A stretch of DNA of 64,000 nt, taken from the NCBI RefSeq assembly GCF_036421855.1, contig NZ_JAZGOK010000003.1; one strand, written 5' to 3'. This DNA is from Georgenia_B sunbinii (lineage in GTDB: Bacteria; Actinomycetota; Actinomycetes; Actinomycetales; Actinomycetaceae). The notes below the pieces were generated by a model. It did not search any database, was not told the DNA's origin, and saw only the letters and a list, made by a program, of their open reading frames with translations. The number at the start of each line of letters is the position of its first letter. Position 1 is the first letter of the stretch. Both the position numbers and the translations under genes were made by a program. Positions 42,702 to 51,221 of the stretch are shown in pieces.

Positions 42702-44957
42702 ATGCCGGTACCGCCCACCACTCGGCCCGGGCGCCGCACGGAGTCGGTGCTCGCGGCGCTGACCGCGCTCGACGACGCCGGGCTGCACGCGGTGCTGCAC
42801 CACCGGCCGGACCTGGCGGTGCCGCCGCCGGCGTCGCTCGGTGCGCTGGCGGCCCGCGCTGCGTCCCGGCCCTCGGTGGAGCGCGCGCTGGCCGGCCTCG
42901 ACCGGCACGTGCTCGACGTTGCCGAGGCGGTGTGCGCCCGCCACCCGCTCGGGCCGCTCGACCCCGCCGCCGTGGCCCACGACGTCGGCGCCGATCCCAC
43001 CGCTGCCCTCGCTGCCCTCAGCGAGCTGCTGCTCGTCGTCGATGGCGTCCCGCTGCAGTCGCTGCTCGACGCCCTGGGGCCCTACCCGGCCGGCCTCGGC
43101 GCCCCGGCTGCCGGGTCGCCGGCGGGACCAGCCGCCACACCGGCCGCCACACCGGCCGCCGGAGCACCGCTGGACAGCGTGAGCCTGCGCGACCGGCTGC
43201 GCACCGCCCCCGACCCCGCCCGCCGCGTGCTCGAGGCACTGCGCGACGGACCGCCGGTGGGCGTCGCCGGCCGGGGCGCCGCGGCCGCCGGCGTCCAGTG
43301 GCTGCTCGACCACGGCATCGTCGAGCCGGCGGGCCCGAACCAGGTCGCGCTGCCGCTGCAGACCGCGCTCCTCCTGCGCGAGGGCCGCACGCACCCGGCG
43401 GCGCTGCCGTCCGCGCCGCTGCCGGCCGGCCCGACCCGCCCCGCGCCGACCGTCGCGGCGGAGTCTGCCCGCGCCGCCGAGGAGATGGTGCGGCTCGTCG
43501 AGCAGCTCGTGCAGCGCTGGGCACTGGACCCCGCGCCGGCGCTGCGCGGCGGCGGGCTCGGCGTGCGGGAGATCGGCCGGCTGGCCACCGCGCTCGGCCT
43601 CACCCCCCAGACCACCGCGACCGTCATCGAGCTGGCGGCGGCTGCCGGCCTCGTCGGCGACGGCCAGGACCGCGAGGGGACCACGTTCCTCGCGGCAGCG
43701 CCGGCCGCCGAGGAGTGGCTCGCAGCGGACCTCCCGCACCGCTGGGCGGCGCTGGCCGCCGCGTGGCTCGGCTCGGGCCGCACGCCCTGGCTCGTCGGCG
43801 AGCGAGATGACCGCGGCACGCGGCTGGCAGCCCTCGGCCCGGGCCTGGACCGTAGCTGGGCGGCGCGGCTGCGCCGGCGGGTGGTCGCCGCGCTCGCCGG
43901 GCTGCCCGCGGGACTCGCGCCCGACCCGGCCGACCTCCACGCCCTGCTCGCGTGGTCGCGGCCGCGGGCCACGCCGGACGTCGCGAGCACCGCCGCCGTC
44001 CTCGGCGAGGCGGAGCTGCTCGGTGTCCTCGGCGCCGGCGCGCTCAGCTCCGGCGGTCGCGCCCTGGTCGACGGTGATACCGGTGCCGTCGCCGCCGCGC
44101 TGGCCGCCGACCTCCCGGCGCAGGTCGACGAGATCCTCGTCCAGGGCGACCTCACCGCCGTCGTCCCGGGACGGCCGTCCCCGGAGCTGGCGCGGCTCCT
44201 CGCGCTCAGCTCGGACGTCGAGAGCCGCGGGGCCGGGCTCACCGTCCGCTTCACCGACGGCTCCGTCCGGCGCGCGCTCGACGCCGGCACGACGCCGCAG
44301 GACCTGCTGTCCCGGCTCGGCCACACCTCGCGCACCCCGCTGCCACAGGCGCTGGAGTACCTCGTCACCGACGTCGGACGGCGGCACGGCCGGCTGCGGG
44401 TGGGCACCGCGACGAGCTACCTGCGCACGCCCGACGAGGCCACCACCCGGGAGCTGCTCGCTGACCCTCGGCTCGCCCCGCTCGCGCTGCACGAGATCGC
44501 CCCGACGGTGCTGGTCTCCGCGCTGCCGGCGGCCTCGCTGCTGCGGGTGCTGCGCGAGACCGGCGGGGCCCCGCTGCTCGAGGGCGCCGGCGGCGTCGTC
44601 GTCCCGGGCCGGCGCGACCGGCCGCCGGCGGTCCGCGTGACGCCGCGGCAGCAGCCCGAGGTCCGGGTGACCGCCCTCGACGACGACGCCCTCGCCCGGC
44701 TCGTCGGCCGCCTCCGGGCCGGCGCCGGCGCGCCGGACGGCGCGGACCCGGCGCACGCGGTGGCGCTGCTGCGTGACGCCGCGGCGTCCGGCACCGCGAT
44801 GAGCGTCGTCGTCGCGGGGCCGTCCGGCGCGGTGCAGCGCCGCCGGGTACGCCCGCTGTCGGTCGAGGGCGGCCGGGCCAGGCTGCTCGACCTCGACCGG
44901 CAGGGCGAGCTCGTCGTCGCCGTCCACCGCATCAGCGCCGTGGGTCCCGCCGGCTGA
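42702..44957 (+). CDS. Helicase-associated-domain protein, XPB partner (Rv0862c-like)
   Basis: A 751-residue protein with no helicase motor. Its neighbour is the XPB helicase. The C-terminal half holds the helicase-associated XPB-type domain (QVDEILVQGDLTAVVPGRPSPELARLLALSSDVESRGAGLTVRFTDGS, ~475-525; DLLSRLGHTSRTPLPQALEYLVTDVGRRHGRLR). The N-terminal two thirds is repetitive helical, Ala/Leu/Arg rich. In Mycobacterium tuberculosis the gene next to xpb (Rv0862c) has the same layout (from memory). It probably binds XPB or its DNA substrate. ATG at 42702 starts 8 bp after the SseB gene. Confidence 0.83.
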   Translation: MPVPPTTRPGRRTESVLAALTALDDAGLHAVLHHRPDLAVPPPASLGALAARAASRPSVERALAGLDRHVLDVAEAVCARHPLGPLDPAAVAHDVGADPTAALAALSELLLVVDGVPLQSLLDALGPYPAGLGAPAAGSPAGPAATPAATPAAGAPLDSVSLRDRLRTAPDPARRVLEALRDGPPVGVAGRGAAAAGVQWLLDHGIVEPAGPNQVALPLQTALLLREGRTHPAALPSAPLPAGPTRPAPTVAAESARAAEEMVRLVEQLVQRWALDPAPALRGGGLGVREIGRLATALGLTPQTTATVIELAAAAGLVGDGQDREGTTFLAAAPAAEEWLAADLPHRWAALAAAWLGSGRTPWLVGERDDRGTRLAALGPGLDRSWAARLRRRVVAALAGLPAGLAPDPADLHALLAWSRPRATPDVASTAAVLGEAELLGVLGAGALSSGGRALVDGDTGAVAAALAADLPAQVDEILVQGDLTAVVPGRPSPELARLLALSSDVESRGAGLTVRFTDGSVRRALDAGTTPQDLLSRLGHTSRTPLPQALEYLVTDVGRRHGRLRVGTATSYLRTPDEATTRELLADPRLAPLALHEIAPTVLVSALPAASLLRVLRETGGAPLLEGAGGVVVPGRRDRPPAVRVTPRQQPEVRVTALDDDALARLVGRLRAGAGAPDGADPAHAVALLRDAAASGTAMSVVVAGPSGAVQRRRVRPLSVEGGRARLLDLDRQGELVVAVHRISAVGPAG

Positions 44958-45015
44958 CCGGTGTCGTTGCCCACCCGGCACGCCACCGGGAGCCGGGCCG
45001 GGTGACAATGACCAG

Positions 45016-46662
45016 ATGCCCGACGGCCCGCTCATCGTCCAGTCCGACAAGACCCTCCTCCTCGAGATCGACCACCCGCGCTCCCGCGACGCCCGCCGCG
45101 CGATCGCCGCGTTCGCCGAGCTGGAACGAGCCCCGGAGCACGTCCACACCTACCGGATCACCCCGCTGGGGCTGTGGAACGCCCGAGCCGCCGGGCACGA
45201 CGCCGAGCAGGTCGTCGCCACCCTCATCGACTACTCCCGCTACCCGGTGCCGCACGCGCTGCTCGTCGACGTCGCCGAGACGATGGACCGCTACGGACGG
45301 CTGCGGATCGTCGCGCACCCGGCGCACGGCCTCCTGCTCGAGACCACCGATGCCCCCGTCCTCGAGGAGGTGCTGCGCTCCAAGCGCACCGCGGGCCTCG
45401 TGGGCGCGCGGGTCGACGCCACCTCCGTCGTCGTCCACCCCAGCGAGCGCGGCCGGCTCAAGCAGGTGCTGGTCAAGCTCGGCTGGCCGGCGGACGACCT
45501 TGCCGGGTACGTCGACGGCGAGGCACACGCGATCGCACTCGACACCACGGAGTGGTCCCTACGGCCGTACCAGACCGAGGCCGTCGACGGCTTCTGGGAC
45601 GGTGGCTCCGGCGTCGTCGTCCTGCCGTGCGGTGCCGGCAAGACCCTCGTGGGTGCCGCCGCCATGGCCCGCTCCGGCACGACGACGCTCATCCTGGTGA
45701 CCAACACCGTCTCCGCGCGGCAGTGGCGCAGCGAGCTGCTGCGCCGGACCACGCTCACCGAGGACGAGATCGGCGAGTACTCCGGGGCGCGCAAGGAGGT
45801 GCGGCCGGTGACCATCGCGACCTACCAGGTGCTCACCACCCGCCGCAAGGGCGTCTACACGCACCTCGAGCTGCTCGACGCCCGCGACTGGGGGCTGGTC
45901 GTCTACGACGAGGTCCACCTGCTGCCGGCGCCGATCTTCCGGATGACCGCGGACCTGCAGGCGCGCCGCCGGCTCGGGCTGACCGCGACCCTCGTGCGCG
46001 AGGACGGCCGGGAGTCGGAGGTGTTCTCTCTTATCGGTCCCAAGCGGTACGACGCGCCGTGGAAGGACATCGAGGCGCAGGGGTACATCGCCCCGGCCGA
46101 GTGCACCGAGGTACGCCTGACGCTGCCGGAGCGCGACCGGATGGTCTACGCATCCGCAGAGGCCGACGAGCGCTACCGGCTGGCGGCCACCGCGGGCGGC
46201 AAGGACGACGTCGTCGCCCGGCTCCTCGCCCGCCACCCGGGTGAGCCGGCCCTGGTCATCGGGCAGTACCTCGACCAACTCGAGGACCTCGGGAACCGGC
46301 TCGACGCCCCGGTGATCACCGGGGCCACGCCGGTCGACGAGCGCGAGCGGCTCTTCGGCATGTTCCGCGCCGGCACGCTGCCGGTGCTCGTGGTGTCGAA
46401 GGTCGCGAACTTCTCCATCGACCTGCCCGAGGCGAGCGTCGCGGTCCAGGTCTCAGGCTCCTTCGGCTCCCGGCAGGAGGAGGCGCAGCGCCTCGGCCGG
46501 CTGCTGCGGCCGAAGACCGACGGGAAGACGGCGCACTTCTACACGGTGGTCGCCCGGGACACCGTCGACCAGGAGATGGCCGCCCACCGCCAGCGCTTCC
46601 TCGCCGAGCAGGGGTACGCCTACCGGATCCTCGACGCCGAGGAGATCGACGCGGTCAGCTGA
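45016..46662 (+). CDS. XPB/ERCC3-type DNA repair helicase
   Basis: Superfamily 2 ATP-dependent 3'-5' DNA helicase, the bacterial homolog of eukaryotic XPB. The 548-residue protein has a damage-recognition-like N-terminus (~1-170). Motif I is PCGAGKTLVGAA (~residue 205), motif II YDEVHLLPA, motif III RLGLTATLVREDGRES (RED motif), and the C-terminal motor shows SKVANFSIDLPEASVAVQVSGSFGSRQEEAQRLGRLLRPK. Its length (~540) matches the mycobacterial XPB. The gene follows the helicase-associated gene by 58 bp on the same strand, a conserved pairing in actinobacteria. Confidence 0.95.
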   Translation: MPDGPLIVQSDKTLLLEIDHPRSRDARRAIAAFAELERAPEHVHTYRITPLGLWNARAAGHDAEQVVATLIDYSRYPVPHALLVDVAETMDRYGRLRIVAHPAHGLLLETTDAPVLEEVLRSKRTAGLVGARVDATSVVVHPSERGRLKQVLVKLGWPADDLAGYVDGEAHAIALDTTEWSLRPYQTEAVDGFWDGGSGVVVLPCGAGKTLVGAAAMARSGTTTLILVTNTVSARQWRSELLRRTTLTEDEIGEYSGARKEVRPVTIATYQVLTTRRKGVYTHLELLDARDWGLVVYDEVHLLPAPIFRMTADLQARRRLGLTATLVREDGRESEVFSLIGPKRYDAPWKDIEAQGYIAPAECTEVRLTLPERDRMVYASAEADERYRLAATAGGKDDVVARLLARHPGEPALVIGQYLDQLEDLGNRLDAPVITGATPVDERERLFGMFRAGTLPVLVVSKVANFSIDLPEASVAVQVSGSFGSRQEEAQRLGRLLRPKTDGKTAHFYTVVARDTVDQEMAAHRQRFLAEQGYAYRILDAEEIDAVS

Positions 46663-46684
46663 GCACCGCCCGGCCGCTGCTGGG

Positions 46685-47419
46685 TCAGACCGAGACGTCG
46701 ACGGACACCGGCAGCTGGTCGGCGGAGACGTCGGCGGACACCCGCAGCGACGCGGCGAAGGCCCGGACCAGCCGGGCGCCACCGCCGCGGGACTCCTCGG
46801 CGTGCGCGGCGACCTGGGCGCTGATCACGTCGAGGTCCAGCCCGTCGCGCGCCGCCCACCGCTCGAGCTGGCCGTGGTCGATCTCGGGGTGGAACTGCAC
46901 GCCCAGCGCGGAACCGATCCGGGCCGCCTGGAAGGGGTACATCGGCGACTGCGCCAGCCACGTCGCGCCGGCCGGCAGCTCGACGACGGCGTCACGGTGC
47001 AGCGCCGGCTGGTAGATCTCGCCACGGCCGTCGAACATCGCCGACAGCACCAGGTCGGCGGCGGCCGCCGGGCGCGCCTTGACCCGGATCATCCCCGCCT
47101 CCGGCCCCGGGGGCGCCGCGACCGTCACCCGGCCGCCGGTCGCCTTGACGAGCAACTGGAAGCCCAGGCCGATCGCCAGCGTCGGGACACCACGCTCGAC
47201 CGCGGCGGCGAGCAGCTCGCCGGTGGCCGTGAGCCACGGCGCCTCGTCGTTGTCATACACGCCCATGGCGCCGCCGAGGACCACGAGCCCGTCCCCGACG
47301 CACTCGATCGTCGGCACCGGCTCGCCCTGCCAGGCGTGGACGGTGAGCGGCTCGACGTCGTCGAGCCAGTCGGGCAGGTGCCCGGCGGACGCTGCGGAGT
47401 CGTGCTGGACGATTGTCAT
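46685..47419 (-). CDS. Class I glutamine-amidotransferase-like protein without the catalytic Cys
   Basis: A 244-residue protein with a GATase1 fold: VVLGGAMGVYDNDEAPWL (~residue 47), the elbow segment LAIGLGFQLLVKATGGRV, and FHPEIDHGQLERWA with the catalytic-type His/Glu. The nucleophile position is Gly (GCG ATC GGC in the coding strand) where active members have Cys (LGICLGAQ). It therefore should not hydrolyse glutamine; a ligand-binding or inactive role is likely. The frame could begin further upstream at a GTG, but ATG at 47419 gives a standard N-terminus. Converges with the XPB gene. Confidence 0.78.
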   Translation of the reverse strand: MTIVQHDSAASAGHLPDWLDDVEPLTVHAWQGEPVPTIECVGDGLVVLGGAMGVYDNDEAPWLTATGELLAAAVERGVPTLAIGLGFQLLVKATGGRVTVAAPPGPEAGMIRVKARPAAAADLVLSAMFDGRGEIYQPALHRDAVVELPAGATWLAQSPMYPFQAARIGSALGVQFHPEIDHGQLERWAARDGLDLDVISAQVAAHAEESRGGGARLVRAFAASLRVSADVSADQLPVSVDVSV

Positions 47420-47530
47420 GGTGGGGGCAAACACGCGATCGATAGTACCCACGACCCGCAGTCCCGGGAAGCACCCGGGCCGGCCGGCATCCCCATTGCA
47501 TTGCGTGCGACGGGAAGCGAAGATCACCAG

Positions 47531-49570
47531 GTGACCTCCCACCGCTCGACCGCCGCCCGGCGGTTCGCCCTCCTGCCCCTCCTCGCGCTGCTGACCGCCA
47601 TGCTCGCCCTTGTCGCCTCCCCGGCGGCGGCCGAGCCACCGTCCTTCCTCCAGGACCGTGTCACCGACAACGCCGGTGCGCTCGGCGGCGGCGAGGCCGA
47701 GGAGATCGAGGAAGCCGTCGCTGAGCTGCAGGACGAGACCGGGATCACACTGTTCACCGTCTACGTCGACACCTTCGACGGGATGAGCCGCGAGGCGTGG
47801 GCCGAGCAGACGTTCACGGCCTCCGACATGGGCACCGACGACGCGCTGCTCGCCGTCGCCGTCGAGGACCGAAGCTTCTTCCTCGGCGGGGACACCACCA
47901 CCGTCACGACCGAGGGCTACAACGAGATCAGCAGCGAGTGGGTCGAACCCGAGCTGGCGAGCGACAGCTGGGGCGCCGCGGCCGTCGCGGCCGCGCAGGG
48001 GCTCCAGGAGTGGGAGGACGGCGGCGGTAGCGGCGGAGGCGGCGGTGGGACCGCGTTCGCCACGCTCCTCGTCGTCGGCCTCGTGCTCATCGCGCTCATC
48101 GCGCTGGTGGTGTGGGCCGCCAACCGCAAGAAGCAGCGCACCGGCGCGCCCCGCGGGCCGGACGGGCGCGAGCTGCCGGCCGACCACCCGCTGCGGCTGC
48201 CGACCGAGGAGCTCAACAAGCGTGCCGGCTCGGCGCTCGTCGCCGTCGACGACGCCGTGCGCTCCTCCGAGGAGGAGCTCGGCTTCGCCCAGGCGCAGTT
48301 CGGCCTGCAGGCCACCGACACCTTCACCAAGGCGCTGGCCGAGGCCAAGCAGAAGACCGGCCGGGCCTTCCAGGTCCGCCAGCTGCTCGACGACGACAAC
48401 CCGGAGACCGAGCCGCAGGCCCGCACGATGATGGCCGAGATTCTCACGCTGTGCGACGAGGTCGCCCAGACCCTCGAGTCGCAGGCCGCGCACTTCACCG
48501 AGCTGCGGGACATGCAGTCCCGCGCGCCGCAGGCCCTCACCGAGATGGAGCAGCGTGCCGGCGAGGTCGAGGCCCGGCTGAGCACCGCGCAGGTCGTCCT
48601 CGACGGCCTCGCCCGGCGGTACCCGGCAGCCGCGCTCACCTCGGTGGCGCAGAACCCCGAGCACGCCCGCGCGCTGCTCGACGCCGCCCGTGACGCCGTC
48701 GCGCAGGGACGGGAGCGGATCACCGCGGACGACCGGCCGGCCGCCGTCGCCGCGGCCTACACCGCCGAGGAGGCGATCGGTCAGGCCGCGTCGCTGCTCG
48801 ACGCCGTCGACCGGGCCGACGACGACCTCGCCCAGGCCTCCCAGCACCTCGACGCCGCACTCGCCTCGATCGGCTCCGACATCCAGGACGCCGCGAGGCT
48901 CGCGCCCGACGACGCCATCGTCACCCCCCGGGTGGTCGAGGCCCGCGCCGCCATCGAGCAGGGCAGCTCCGCGCGGCAGGGCGGCGACCCGCTGGCGGCG
49001 CTGGAGCGCCTCGCGGCCGCGGAGGACGCGCTCGACGCGGCGCTGGCGCCGTCCCGGGAGATGGAGGACCGCCACCAGCGCGCCCGCGCCCAGCTCGACC
49101 GGCGGCTGTCCGCCGTCAACGCCAAGATCTCCGGCGTCTCGGAGTTCATCCGTACCCGGCGCGGCGCCGTCGGCAGCGAGGCCCGGACCCGGCTCGCCGA
49201 GGCGACCCGGCTGGCCGAAGACGCCTCGCGGCTCGCGGCGAGCGACCCGGAGGCCGCACTGGCGGCGCTCCAGCAGGCCGAGCAGCGCGCCACTGCCGCG
49301 CAGCAGCTCGCCGAGCGTGATGCCGGTTCCTTCCACGACCCGTTCGGTGGCGGTGGCGGCTTCGGCGGCGGTCAGCGAGGCGGCGGCCGGCGAGGTGGGC
49401 TCGACGTCGGCTCCCTCATCCTCGGCGGCATCCTTCTTGGTGGCGGCGGTGGCGGGCGGCGCGGCGGTTGGGGCGGTGGCGGCGGCTTCGGCGGCGGCGG
49501 CTTCGGGGGTGGTGGCGGCGGATTCGGCGGCGGGGGCGGTGGATTCGGCGGCGGAGGCGGCCGGTTCTGA
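47531..49570 (+). CDS. TPM-domain membrane protein with Gly-rich C-terminus
   Basis: A 679-residue exported membrane protein. A signal peptide (~1-36) is followed by a TPM (DUF477) domain (~38-165, QDRVTDNAGALGGGEAEEIEEAV). A transmembrane helix (~178-200, TLLVVGLVLIALIALVVWAA) leads to a long cytosolic coiled-coil part (~220-600). The C-terminus is a tail of repeated GGGGFGGGG. This architecture is widespread in actinobacteria; the TPM domain is often linked to membrane quality control (e.g. PSII Thylakoid protein in plants). It is followed by pspA, 116 bp away, suggesting a shared membrane stress role. The start GTG at 47531 is not preceded by a strong Shine-Dalgarno. Confidence 0.85.
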   Translation: MTSHRSTAARRFALLPLLALLTAMLALVASPAAAEPPSFLQDRVTDNAGALGGGEAEEIEEAVAELQDETGITLFTVYVDTFDGMSREAWAEQTFTASDMGTDDALLAVAVEDRSFFLGGDTTTVTTEGYNEISSEWVEPELASDSWGAAAVAAAQGLQEWEDGGGSGGGGGGTAFATLLVVGLVLIALIALVVWAANRKKQRTGAPRGPDGRELPADHPLRLPTEELNKRAGSALVAVDDAVRSSEEELGFAQAQFGLQATDTFTKALAEAKQKTGRAFQVRQLLDDDNPETEPQARTMMAEILTLCDEVAQTLESQAAHFTELRDMQSRAPQALTEMEQRAGEVEARLSTAQVVLDGLARRYPAAALTSVAQNPEHARALLDAARDAVAQGRERITADDRPAAVAAAYTAEEAIGQAASLLDAVDRADDDLAQASQHLDAALASIGSDIQDAARLAPDDAIVTPRVVEARAAIEQGSSARQGGDPLAALERLAAAEDALDAALAPSREMEDRHQRARAQLDRRLSAVNAKISGVSEFIRTRRGAVGSEARTRLAEATRLAEDASRLAASDPEAALAALQQAEQRATAAQQLAERDAGSFHDPFGGGGGFGGGQRGGGRRGGLDVGSLILGGILLGGGGGGRRGGWGGGGGFGGGGFGGGGGGFGGGGGGFGGGGGRF

Positions 49571-49686
49571 CCCCCGAGCACCGCGGACTTCTCCGCGCGG
49601 CACGACGTCCACGTCCGGTCTACGGCAAGATCACTCTCACCAGAATCAGTCCAGCATCAATGAGAACGACGACGAAGGGCAGCACC

Positions 49687-50424
49687 ATGGCAGAGAAGCA
49701 GAGCATCCTGGGCCGGATCGCCCAGCTCACCCGGGCGAACATCAACTCGCTCATCGACCGTGCCGAGGACCCGCAGAAGATGCTGGACCAGCTCGTGCGC
49801 GACTACACCAACTCGATCGTCGAGGCCGAGGAGGCCGTCGCGGTCACCATCGGCAACCTGCGTCTCGCCGAGCAGGACCACGCCGCGGACCTCGCCGACG
49901 CCCGCGACTGGGGCAACAAGGCGCTGGCCGCGTCGAACAAGGCCGAGGACCTGCGGAAGTCGGGCAACGCCGGCGAGGCCCAGCGCTTCGACGAGCTCGC
50001 CAAGATCGCGATCACCAAGCAGATCAGCGCCGAGGGCGAGGCGCGCACCGCCGAGCCGATGATCACCTCCCAGAACGAGGTCGTCGACAAGCTCAAGAGC
50101 GGGCTGACCCAGATGCGCAGCAAGCTCGAGGAGCTGAAGTCCAAGCGCGACCAGCTCGTCGCCCGCTCGAAGACCGCCGAGGCCCAGGGCAAGGTGCAGA
50201 GCGCGATCTCCTCGATCAACGTGCTCGACCCCACCACCGAGATCTCGCGCTTCGAGGAGCAGGTCCGCAACGAGGAGGCCCGCGTCGCCGGCCACGCGGA
50301 GATCAACGCCGGCTCGCTGGAGTCGCAGTTCGCCGAGCTCGAGGACTACGGCACCAAGACCGAGGTCGAGCTGCGCCTCGCCGCCCTCAAGGGCGGCCAG
50401 CAGCCCACCCAGATCGAGTCCTGA
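49687..50424 (+). CDS. PspA/IM30 family membrane-stress protein
   Basis: Phage-shock-protein-A-like ESCRT-III-fold protein that coats and stabilises damaged cytoplasmic membrane. The 245-residue protein is almost wholly alpha-helical and coiled: ILGRIAQLTRANINSLIDRAEDPQKMLDQLVRDY at the start (the conserved amphipathic helix and DPxK motif), a long coiled coil (~80-220), and SQFAELEDYGTKTEVELRLAALK. ATG at 49687 after AAGGGCAGCACC is the family start. It sits after the TPM gene; a C-rich tract and a repeat array follow the stop. Confidence 0.92.
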   Translation: MAEKQSILGRIAQLTRANINSLIDRAEDPQKMLDQLVRDYTNSIVEAEEAVAVTIGNLRLAEQDHAADLADARDWGNKALAASNKAEDLRKSGNAGEAQRFDELAKIAITKQISAEGEARTAEPMITSQNEVVDKLKSGLTQMRSKLEELKSKRDQLVARSKTAEAQGKVQSAISSINVLDPTTEISRFEEQVRNEEARVAGHAEINAGSLESQFAELEDYGTKTEVELRLAALKGGQQPTQIES

Positions 50425-50466
50425 CCCCCCACCCCCTCACCCCACCCCTCACCCCACCCCCTCACC
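50425..50466. repeat. C-rich tandem tract with G-quadruplex potential on minus strand
   Basis: Seven or more runs of four to six C, separated by A or TCA, directly after the pspA stop and before array D. The opposite strand has matching G-runs that could form a quadruplex. It may be an unusual terminator or the start of array formation. Confidence 0.8.
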
Positions 50467-50553
50467 GACAGCGGGATTGTCACCGACAGCCGACTTGTCA
50501 CCGACAGCCGACTTGTCGCCGACAGCCGACTTGTCGCCGACAGCGGGATTGTC
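50467..50553 (+). repeat. GACA-N7-TGTC array D, forward orientation
   Basis: Five intact units at 50467, 50485, 50503, 50521 and 50539, spacing exactly 18 bp. Order of core types: GCGGGAT, GCCGACT, GCCGACT, GCCGACT, GCGGGAT. The linkers between units are ACC or GCC. It lies between pspA and the NYN gene, both on the plus strand. Confidence 0.92.
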
Positions 50554-50646
50554 CACGAGCGCCCCGGCCCCCACATGGGCCGGGGCGCTCGGCCGTCGTC
50601 GGCCGCGCGCGTCAGCCGCGTCGTCGGCGACGTCTACAGTGAAGCC

Positions 50647-51216
50647 ATGTCCGACGACACCCACCCCGGCACGTACCTCCTCATCGACGGGGAGAACATC
50701 GACGCCACACTCGGCATGAGTGTGCTCGGCCGGCGCCCGGCACCCGAGGAGCGGCCCCGCTGGGACCGGATCCTCGGCTTCGCCGAGTCGGTGTGGGACC
50801 AGTCCGCCAAGGGCCTGTTCTTCCTCAACGCCACCTCCGGCCAGATGCCGATGAGCTTCGTCCAGGCGTTGCTGGCGATGCACTTCCACCCCATCCCGCT
50901 GTCCGGCTCGGTCAACGAGTCCGTCGTGGACATCGGAATCCAGCGCACCCTCGAGGCCATCAACGAGCGCGGCGGCGACGTCCTCCTCGCCAGCCACGAC
51001 GGCGACTTCCTGCCCCAGGTGGAGGCGCTGCTCGACTCCGGCCGGCGCGTGGGCGTCATCGCCTTCCGTGAGTTCGTCAGCTCCAGCCTGTCCGACCTCA
51101 CGTCGCGCGGCCTGCGGATCTTCGACCTCGAGGACGACCTCGGCGCGTTCCAGGCACCGCTCCCCCGCGTGCGGATCATCCCGCTCGCGAGCTTCGACCC
51201 GGTCCGCTACCTCTGA
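50647..51216 (+). CDS. NYN-domain (PIN-like) RNase
   Basis: A 189-residue protein of the LabA/DUF88-like NYN family, predicted RNases acting in the cytoplasm. It has TYLLIDGENIDATLG at the N-terminus (the first acidic residue), AINERGGDVLLASHDGDFLPQVEALL with the DGDF motif (~residues 110-127), and a short basic end. Substrate RNA is unknown. ATG at 50647 is the family start. It ends 5 bp before the amidohydrolase GTG, probably one operon. Confidence 0.88.
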   Translation: MSDDTHPGTYLLIDGENIDATLGMSVLGRRPAPEERPRWDRILGFAESVWDQSAKGLFFLNATSGQMPMSFVQALLAMHFHPIPLSGSVNESVVDIGIQRTLEAINERGGDVLLASHDGDFLPQVEALLDSGRRVGVIAFREFVSSSLSDLTSRGLRIFDLEDDLGAFQAPLPRVRIIPLASFDPVRYL

Positions 51217-51221
51217 CCGAC

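Noticed and set aside
42378..45149. A 923-residue minus-strand ORF opposite the XPB partner
   Set aside because: Antisense shadow of the helicase-associated gene; no family motif.
50467..50553. Repeat arrays as coding for peptides such as DNPAVGDKSAVGDK
   Set aside because: The 18-bp period keeps a frame open on either strand, but start sites, ribosome sites and neighbours do not support any protein; stop codons of real genes lie beside or in the arrays.
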